Below are positions 32,396-36,628 of a stretch of 36,628 nt of DNA, in pieces (position 1 is the stretch's first letter; the number at the start of each line of letters is the position of its first letter). The translations under genes and the position numbers were made by a program. The notes under the pieces are model-generated. The model was not told where the DNA came from. It did not search any database and worked only from the letters and a program-made list of their open reading frames with translations. Origin of the DNA: Bacteroides sp. CAG:709 (GTDB lineage: Bacteria > Bacteroidota > Bacteroidia > Bacteroidales > UBA932); the NCBI GenBank assembly GCA_000434935.1, contig FR882163.1:1-36628 (forward strand), read 5' to 3'.

Positions 32396-32539
32396 GTCAA
32401 TGCTCCTCTGCATCCGACCTGCCGGAAACATACGGTATTTTCACTATGTTTCATTTAAAATAGTGGAAATGATGTGACGGGAACGTATTTTCGTCATTGA
32501 TTGTTGACAGAAATTACTTGACTTCTATAAATTCAATCA

Positions 32540-33607
32540 ATGATGAAAAGTGAAATTATTAAATTGGTGGCGGCATTGACAATTGTTTCAATGTCAGTGT
32601 CTTGCGGGAAAGAAAACTCATCCGGACTCATATTGTTGATGTCCGATTCTGCGACTGTTGACCACAATGCACAGGAAGTGAAGCTCGGCTATAAGTTGCT
32701 TCTGGACAATGGTTCGGACATTTCTGTTACGACGGATGCGGATTGGGTCAATGTAGGTACACCTGGCGAGTCCGAAGTTGCTCTTTCGGTTTCGCAAAAT
32801 GATTCCAGAACAGAGTCGCGTGTGGCGGAAATCGTTGTAGGCTATGGGGATATGGAACCATTGACATTCACATTGACACAAGATTATTTGCGTCCTGTGA
32901 TTGGCCTTAAACGTCTTTCCGAGACGGTCGATTGTCAGGCGCAGGAGTATTTTGTGTCGTGTGAAATCCTGAATCCCATTGATGGAGAGGAGTTTAACGC
33001 GGAAACGGAACAGGAATGGTTTGAAATCGTCCTTGAACAGGAGAAAGGAGGCATCAGGCTGCAAATTCCGGAAAATGTGACAGCGGAGGATAGGTCAGCG
33101 GAGATTATTTTCACTTACGCGGGCGCTGAAACCCGTACGCTCGCATTTGTCCAGAAAGCCGTCAAGGAATATGAATTCATCGGTGGAATCAAATGGGCAT
33201 TGAACAACTGCGGTGACCCGTCGAGCCCTCTCGGAAGCTATTATAATTGGAAGGAGCGTGAAACTGCGTGTCCTGATGGCTGGCGTCCTGCAACGGCGAA
33301 GGAAATGCAAAAGCTGTTTTACTATGGGTCAGCATGGACTTCGCACAACGGCGTCAACGGACGCTGGTATTCAGGAATGGTAAAATATGCTGAAGATGTT
33401 CCTCGGATTTTTCTGCCGGCAGCAGGCGGATGCTGGTTCGGCAACTTCCGTGAAATCGGGCAATGCGGTTACTATTGGACTGACGAATTGTTCAATTCCG
33501 GCAACAATGCAAGCGGTTATGGCGTAAAGGATTACGCCATCCAGATAGGAGTAGGACTAAGCACTAAGGACAACAGCCGCTATTCGCTCCGCTGCGTTCA
33601 GGATTGA
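32540..33607 (+). CDS. BACON-domain lipoprotein with FISUMP-like C-terminal domain
   Basis: This 355-residue surface lipoprotein has signal MMKSEIIKLVAALTIVSMSVSC (Cys22). Two BACON-type beta-sandwich repeats follow: about 33-115 (DISVTTDADWVNV, then AEIVVGYGDMEPLTFTLTQD) and about 120-210 (EQEWFEIVLEQEKGG, then AEIIFTYAGAETRTLAFVQK). The C-terminal 140 residues (IKWALNNCGDPSSPLGSYYNW, CPDGWRPATAKEMQKL, FLPAAGGCW, YYWTDE, YSLRCVQD) fit the Fibrobacter-type major paralogous/FISUMP domain, a lectin-like fold. BACON domains are thought to bind carbohydrate or mucin, but the ligand here is unknown. A strong hairpin follows the gene. Confidence 0.85.
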   Translation: MMKSEIIKLVAALTIVSMSVSCGKENSSGLILLMSDSATVDHNAQEVKLGYKLLLDNGSDISVTTDADWVNVGTPGESEVALSVSQNDSRTESRVAEIVVGYGDMEPLTFTLTQDYLRPVIGLKRLSETVDCQAQEYFVSCEILNPIDGEEFNAETEQEWFEIVLEQEKGGIRLQIPENVTAEDRSAEIIFTYAGAETRTLAFVQKAVKEYEFIGGIKWALNNCGDPSSPLGSYYNWKERETACPDGWRPATAKEMQKLFYYGSAWTSHNGVNGRWYSGMVKYAEDVPRIFLPAAGGCWFGNFREIGQCGYYWTDELFNSGNNASGYGVKDYAIQIGVGLSTKDNSRYSLRCVQD

Positions 33608-33635
33608 GGAGATTTGGGCTAGGTGGTTGTGATTT

Positions 33636-33676
33636 GCATTTTGTTCCGCATAAAACGTTTTTGCGGAACAAAATGC
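33636..33676. terminator. 15-bp perfect hairpin between convergent genes
   Basis: GCATTTTGTTCCGCA (33636-33650) pairs perfectly with TGCGGAACAAAATGC (33662-33676) around the 11-base loop TAAAACGTTTT. It lies between the BACON lipoprotein (plus) and the deformylase homologue (minus), where a bidirectional terminator would be expected, but no T-run follows on either side. It may instead be an intergenic repeat of the type seen at 24741-24773. Confidence 0.55.
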
Positions 33677-33729
33677 CTCTGAAAATGCATTCGGTGTAAC
33701 TTAAAACGTTTAATCGGTACAAAAGGCGA

Positions 33730-34317
33730 TTAAAGCCTATCAGTATAGAGGATGCCGTCGAGGTGGTCGCATTCGTGCTGGAAGATGACGGCGGTGAAAC
33801 CTTGGATGGTTTCGGTCGTGTCGCGTAGGGTCTTGGTGGACGTGTAGGTGATGTCAATGTCGCGGTAGCGGGCTACTTTTCCGCTTCTTCCGGGAATGCT
33901 GAGGCATCCTTCAGAACCGGGTACCTTTTCTCCGCGGCTGGCAGCGACCAGGATGTTCGGATAGACTTCGAATGGCGCTCCGGACTTGTCGAAACGCTGT
34001 ACGGCCACGATGCGGCGCGAGATCCCGACCTGCGGACCGGCGATTCCTACCCCATCCTGCTCCGGCGATGTCACCGTCGCCACCATCTTTTCTGCCAGGG
34101 TTTGATATTCAATGCTTTTCAATTCGTTTTCATTGATTCTGCCGCAACTTTTCCTGAGTGTCAATGAATCCGAGGCGTCATTGACCGTAAGCACACGCAT
34201 TGTGGCTCCGCCGTTCATGATCAGAGACTTTTCCGCATCGCTCCATCCGCTTTGGCTGGTGCATGATATGGCGGCCATGGTCATCATTGCCGCGAGAATG
34301 TTTCCGAGAGTTTTCAT
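33730..34317 (-). CDS. Peptide deformylase homologue with lipoprotein signal peptide
   Basis: The catalytic fold is that of peptide deformylase, the Fe/Zn hydrolase that removes formyl from nascent proteins. All three motifs are present: GVGIAGPQ at 89-96 (consensus GxGxAAxQ, with Gly for the second Ala), EGCLS at 136-140, and HECDH at 181-185, so the metal ligands Cys138, His181, His185 and catalytic Glu182 are kept. Unlike a normal Def of 160-185 residues starting at the fold, this one begins MKTLGNILAAMMTMAAISC, a clear lipobox signal (Cys19), plus about 50 extra residues. An exported lipoprotein could not act on ribosomes. Either it serves another formyl or amide substrate or it is a secondary Def copy. 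It is transcribed alone on the minus strand. Confidence 0.9.
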   Translation of the reverse strand: MKTLGNILAAMMTMAAISCTSQSGWSDAEKSLIMNGGATMRVLTVNDASDSLTLRKSCGRINENELKSIEYQTLAEKMVATVTSPEQDGVGIAGPQVGISRRIVAVQRFDKSGAPFEVYPNILVAASRGEKVPGSEGCLSIPGRSGKVARYRDIDITYTSTKTLRDTTETIQGFTAVIFQHECDHLDGILYTDRL

Positions 34318-34400
34318 AATGTCATATTTGTATTTTATGTTTTTTTCTTCTACCCGAGACCATCATCGAAAAGACGGAATCACAGATTGGGTCATGTCAT

Positions 34401-34949
34401 TCATTCTTCAGTCTTGAGCGTTACGATTTTACAAGGATGACCAGTTGCCGGGACAATCTTCTCCAGGAGGTCCGTCATCTTGATTTTCAATGTTGCCGTA
34501 TTGATGCATGGGTGACATCCCAGATAGTCGGATTTCATCAGGTCATTGTCAATGACCAGCATGACTTTATGTTCATTGTCATTGATAAGGCCCATTACCG
34601 AAACCGAGCCGGGGTGGATTCCCAGCAGTTCGGTCATTTTGCTTTCGTCCGCGAATGACAGCCTGGCGCAGCCGAGTTCCGACGACAGGAATTTGGTCTT
34701 GAAATGCTTGTTGCCCGGAAGCATCAGGAGATAAAACTGGGTCTGTTGGCGATTGCAGAGAAACAGGTTCTTGCAGATCGGCACTCCGAGCGTCTTCTCG
34801 ATTTCCTGGCATTGTTCCATGGTGTACGCAGCCTCATGACAAACCGTCTCGTATTGGATGCCGATCGAATCCAGAAAATCATAAGTCCTTGTTTCCACCA
34901 CGCTCCGTCCCTCGTCGATGTCCGGTCGGCCGATATAATGTGTAATCAT
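34401..34949 (-). CDS. ProX/YbaK-type aminoacyl-tRNA deacylase (prolyl-tRNA editing)
   Basis: This is a free-standing trans-editing enzyme that hydrolyses wrongly charged tRNA, most probably Ala-tRNAPro. The 182-residue domain shows the conserved catalytic-type Lys in GVPICKNLFLCN near residue 61, then QFYLLMLPGNK, ARLSFADESKMTELLGIHPGSVSVMGLIND, HKVMLVIDNDL, and the terminal HPCINTATLKI. This order is the family hallmark. It is cytoplasmic. A -7 box CAAAGTTA (TAACTTTG on the minus strand) lies 24 bases before its start. Confidence 0.88.
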   Translation of the reverse strand: MITHYIGRPDIDEGRSVVETRTYDFLDSIGIQYETVCHEAAYTMEQCQEIEKTLGVPICKNLFLCNRQQTQFYLLMLPGNKHFKTKFLSSELGCARLSFADESKMTELLGIHPGSVSVMGLINDNEHKVMLVIDNDLMKSDYLGCHPCINTATLKIKMTDLLEKIVPATGHPCKIVTLKTEE

Positions 34950-34972
34950 AGTTCCTTATTTATTATTCTGTG

Positions 34973-34980
34973 CAAAGTTA
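34973..34980 (-). promoter_or_regulatory. -7 box for ProX-type gene
   Basis: On the minus strand this reads TAACTTTG, a perfect TAnnTTTG match. No good -33 TTTG was found at 19-21 bases, so the promoter is only partly supported. Confidence 0.4.
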
Positions 34981-35048
34981 TACAATAATCGGTGTTTTCC
35001 TGCGATAATTTATTCCTGCTTTTTGTGGTTGTTGTGGTCCTTCTATAT

Positions 35049-35056
35049 TATCTTTG
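35049..35056 (+). promoter_or_regulatory. -7 box for pgeF
   Basis: TATCTTTG matches TAnnTTTG perfectly. Possible -33 elements are TTTG at 35022 (23-base spacer) or TTG at 35029 (17-base spacer), neither ideal. The ATG at 35074 is 17 bases downstream. Confidence 0.45.
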
Positions 35057-35073
35057 CAGCATAATTGCCCTAT

Positions 35074-35751
35074 ATGGAGAACAACCTTTTGATATATAAT
35101 ATTGGGGACGGTGCCCAGGCCTTTACTGCTGGCCGTGACGCTGTTCTTCCCTGTCATGTCATTCAGCCGCACCAGACCCATTCCGTCAAAGTGGTCTGCA
35201 TTGATGATCCCGGAATTGCCAGAGAACAGCTGGAAGGTGTGGATGCATTGGTTACCAACCTGCGTGGAGTCGCCATCGGAGTCAGGACCGCTGACTGCAT
35301 CCCCGTCCTGCTGTATGATCCTGTCAGAGGGGCCATCGGAGCTGCACATAGCGGATGGAGGGGCACGGTGAACATGATTGCAAAGAAGACGGTAGGGGAG
35401 ATGATTCGCCTGTTCGGATGCTCTCCGTCGGATATTCGTGCGGTGATCGGCCCCGGAATAGGGTTCGACAGTTTCCAGGTAGGGGAGGAGGTGGCCCTTG
35501 TCTTCAAGGAGTCCGGATTTCCGGTTGACCGTATCTGGGCCTTCAGGGGAGCAAGGGCCGAGAACTCAATGGAGGGGGGACATCACATTGACCTGAAGGA
35601 ATGTGTGAGGATTTCGCTTGTTGACTGCGGTGTTCCTGCGGATAATATCCAGGTCTCTGATATCGACACCTATATTGATGACAGGTTTTATTCCGCAAGG
35701 CGTGAGGGACCTCAAACCGGCAGGAATATCAATGCCATAAAGATGGTGTAG
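35074..35751 (+). CDS. pgeF: PgeF/YfiH family protein (peptidoglycan editing factor, laccase-domain)
   Basis: This cytoplasmic DUF152/laccase-fold enzyme is described as a copper oxidase-like or purine nucleosidase-type protein, and in E. coli it prevents wrong amino acids entering peptidoglycan precursors. The conserved metal ligands are visible in order: His in PHQTHSVKV near residue 35, Cys in GVRTADCIPVLLYDP near 77, and His in AAHSGWRGT near 94. FGCSPSDIRAVIGPGIG and the closing FYSARREG.QTGRNINAI are also typical. ATG 35074 (MENNLLIYN) is preferred over TTG 35065. The next gene starts 60 bases after the stop. Confidence 0.92.
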   Translation: MENNLLIYNIGDGAQAFTAGRDAVLPCHVIQPHQTHSVKVVCIDDPGIAREQLEGVDALVTNLRGVAIGVRTADCIPVLLYDPVRGAIGAAHSGWRGTVNMIAKKTVGEMIRLFGCSPSDIRAVIGPGIGFDSFQVGEEVALVFKESGFPVDRIWAFRGARAENSMEGGHHIDLKECVRISLVDCGVPADNIQVSDIDTYIDDRFYSARREGPQTGRNINAIKMV

Positions 35752-35811
35752 GGTCCGTCGTTCCGTTAGAAACCATGACTCATTTTGTGGTCGAATTGAC
35801 TTCATTCCAAT

Positions 35812-36628
35812 ATGAGCGACAATTATCAGTTTCTTACCCATGCGCCTGTCCATCGGGTGATAGGCGAAATGGCGATACCGACTATCATATCAATGTTGTT
35901 GACCAGCGTATATAACCTGGTCGACACTTTTTTCGTGGGACAGATTGACACGCAGTCAACAGCGGCAGTAGGCATCGTGTTCAGCGTGATGTTCTTCATT
36001 CAGGCTTTTTCTTTCTTCTTCGGCAACGGCTCCGGAAACTACATCTCCAGACAGCTTGGTGCCCAGAAGGTAGAGGATGCCGAGACTATGGCAAGTACGG
36101 GTCTCTTTTACACATTGGCATTCTCAATCCTGATCATGCTGACAGGCTTGCTTTTCCTTGAACCTGTCAGTATCCTACTTGGCAGTACACCCACCATTCT
36201 TCCATATACATGTCAGTATCTTGGCATCAGTCTTCTGGGCACGCCGTTTATTATGGGAACCTTCTGTATAAACAACCAGATGCGATTCCAGGGGTTCGCC
36301 AAGTATTCCGTATATGGAGTAGTCATCGGTTCCATCATCAATTGTCTGCTTGACCCTCTCTTCATCTTCGGCTTCTCCATGGGCGTTCGCGGAGCAGCAT
36401 TGGCCTCAGTCATAGGGCAGTTTTGCGGATTCATGATCCTGCTCGTGATGAGTAGAAAGGAAGGTGTGATTCGTTACAGTCCCCGCAAAATCTCCTTCGA
36501 AAGCAGATTTGTGAAGGAAATCATTGCCGGAGGCACACCATCCCTTTCCCGGCAGGGACTTGCAAGTATCAGCACCATTGCCCTCAACAGCGTTGCCGGC
36601 AATTATGGCGATGCGGCCATTGCCGCCA
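35812..36628 (+). CDS. MATE-family efflux transporter (partial, runs off window end)
   Basis: This is an inner-membrane Na+/H+-coupled multidrug and toxic compound extrusion protein. Only the first ~272 residues are in the window. Family features are PVHRVIGEMAIPTIISMLLTSVYNLVDTFFVGQ at the N-terminus (the MATE opening), AAVGIVFSVMFFIQAFSFFFGNGSGNYISRQLGA, NNQMRFQGFAKYSVYG, and PLFIFGFSMGVRGAALASVIGQ, with about six to seven spans before the edge. A complete protein would be about 450 residues. The substrate is not predictable. Confidence 0.92.
   Translation, partial: MSDNYQFLTHAPVHRVIGEMAIPTIISMLLTSVYNLVDTFFVGQIDTQSTAAVGIVFSVMFFIQAFSFFFGNGSGNYISRQLGAQKVEDAETMASTGLFYTLAFSILIMLTGLLFLEPVSILLGSTPTILPYTCQYLGISLLGTPFIMGTFCINNQMRFQGFAKYSVYGVVIGSIINCLLDPLFIFGFSMGVRGAALASVIGQFCGFMILLVMSRKEGVIRYSPRKISFESRFVKEIIAGGTPSLSRQGLASISTIALNSVAGNYGDAAIAA

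Noticed and set aside
1..36628. CRISPR array, rRNA or tRNA genes, prophage or integrase genes
   Set aside because: No regularly spaced repeats, conserved RNA genes or phage proteins were seen; the repeats present are REP-type and hairpin elements.

Overview
The window looks like chromosomal DNA of a gut-type Bacteroidota, most likely order Bacteroidales. The evidence is the SusC/SusD pair with a DUF4843 and a PKD-like lipoprotein, GldA/GldFG-type ABC modules, BACON-domain and many other short-signal lipoproteins, a ResB-CcsA fusion, and promoters of the Bacteroidota form (TTTG / about 19 bp / TAnnTTTG). I do not assign a genus.

Layout. (1) 1-6967, plus strand: a RagAB/SusCD-like outer-membrane uptake locus. 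Its SusC lacks its signal peptide and starts beside a short repeat at the window edge. (2) 7076-16364, plus: two tandem copies of an ABC ATPase plus a permease/GldG fusion, then a two-lobed M16 metalloprotease lipoprotein, closed by a terminator. (3) 16746-23165, minus: an operon in transcription order porin, imelysin lipoprotein, di-haem oxidoreductase lipoprotein, ResB-CcsA cytochrome c synthase. This reads as a surface or periplasmic iron/redox system with its own haem-attachment enzyme. (4) 23343-24634, plus: rdgB then recO. (5) 24635-31297: an accessory region rich in repeats and gene fragments. It holds an SGNH-hydrolase lipoprotein, a REP-associated tyrosine transposase (RAYT) between perfect 38-bp repeats, a 5'-truncated formylglycine-generating-enzyme-like fragment, two paralogous small lipoproteins, an EamA transporter, and an HD hydrolase whose gene ends inside a REP/BIME element. 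(6) 31358-36628: a patatin-like phospholipase, a BACON/FISUMP lipoprotein, a peptide deformylase homologue with a lipoprotein signal (minus), a ProX-type tRNA-editing protein (minus), pgeF, and the start of a MATE transporter cut by the window end.

Main points for follow-up. A RAYT/REP family is spread over 26.6-31.0 kb, and several gene fragments begin exactly at repeat edges, which suggests repeat-mediated rearrangement or assembly joins. The peptide deformylase homologue appears to be exported. The porin-imelysin-di-haem operon carries a dedicated cytochrome c synthase. The HD hydrolase has a leader that can form mutually exclusive hairpins. All functional statements rest on motif reading by eye; no database search was run.
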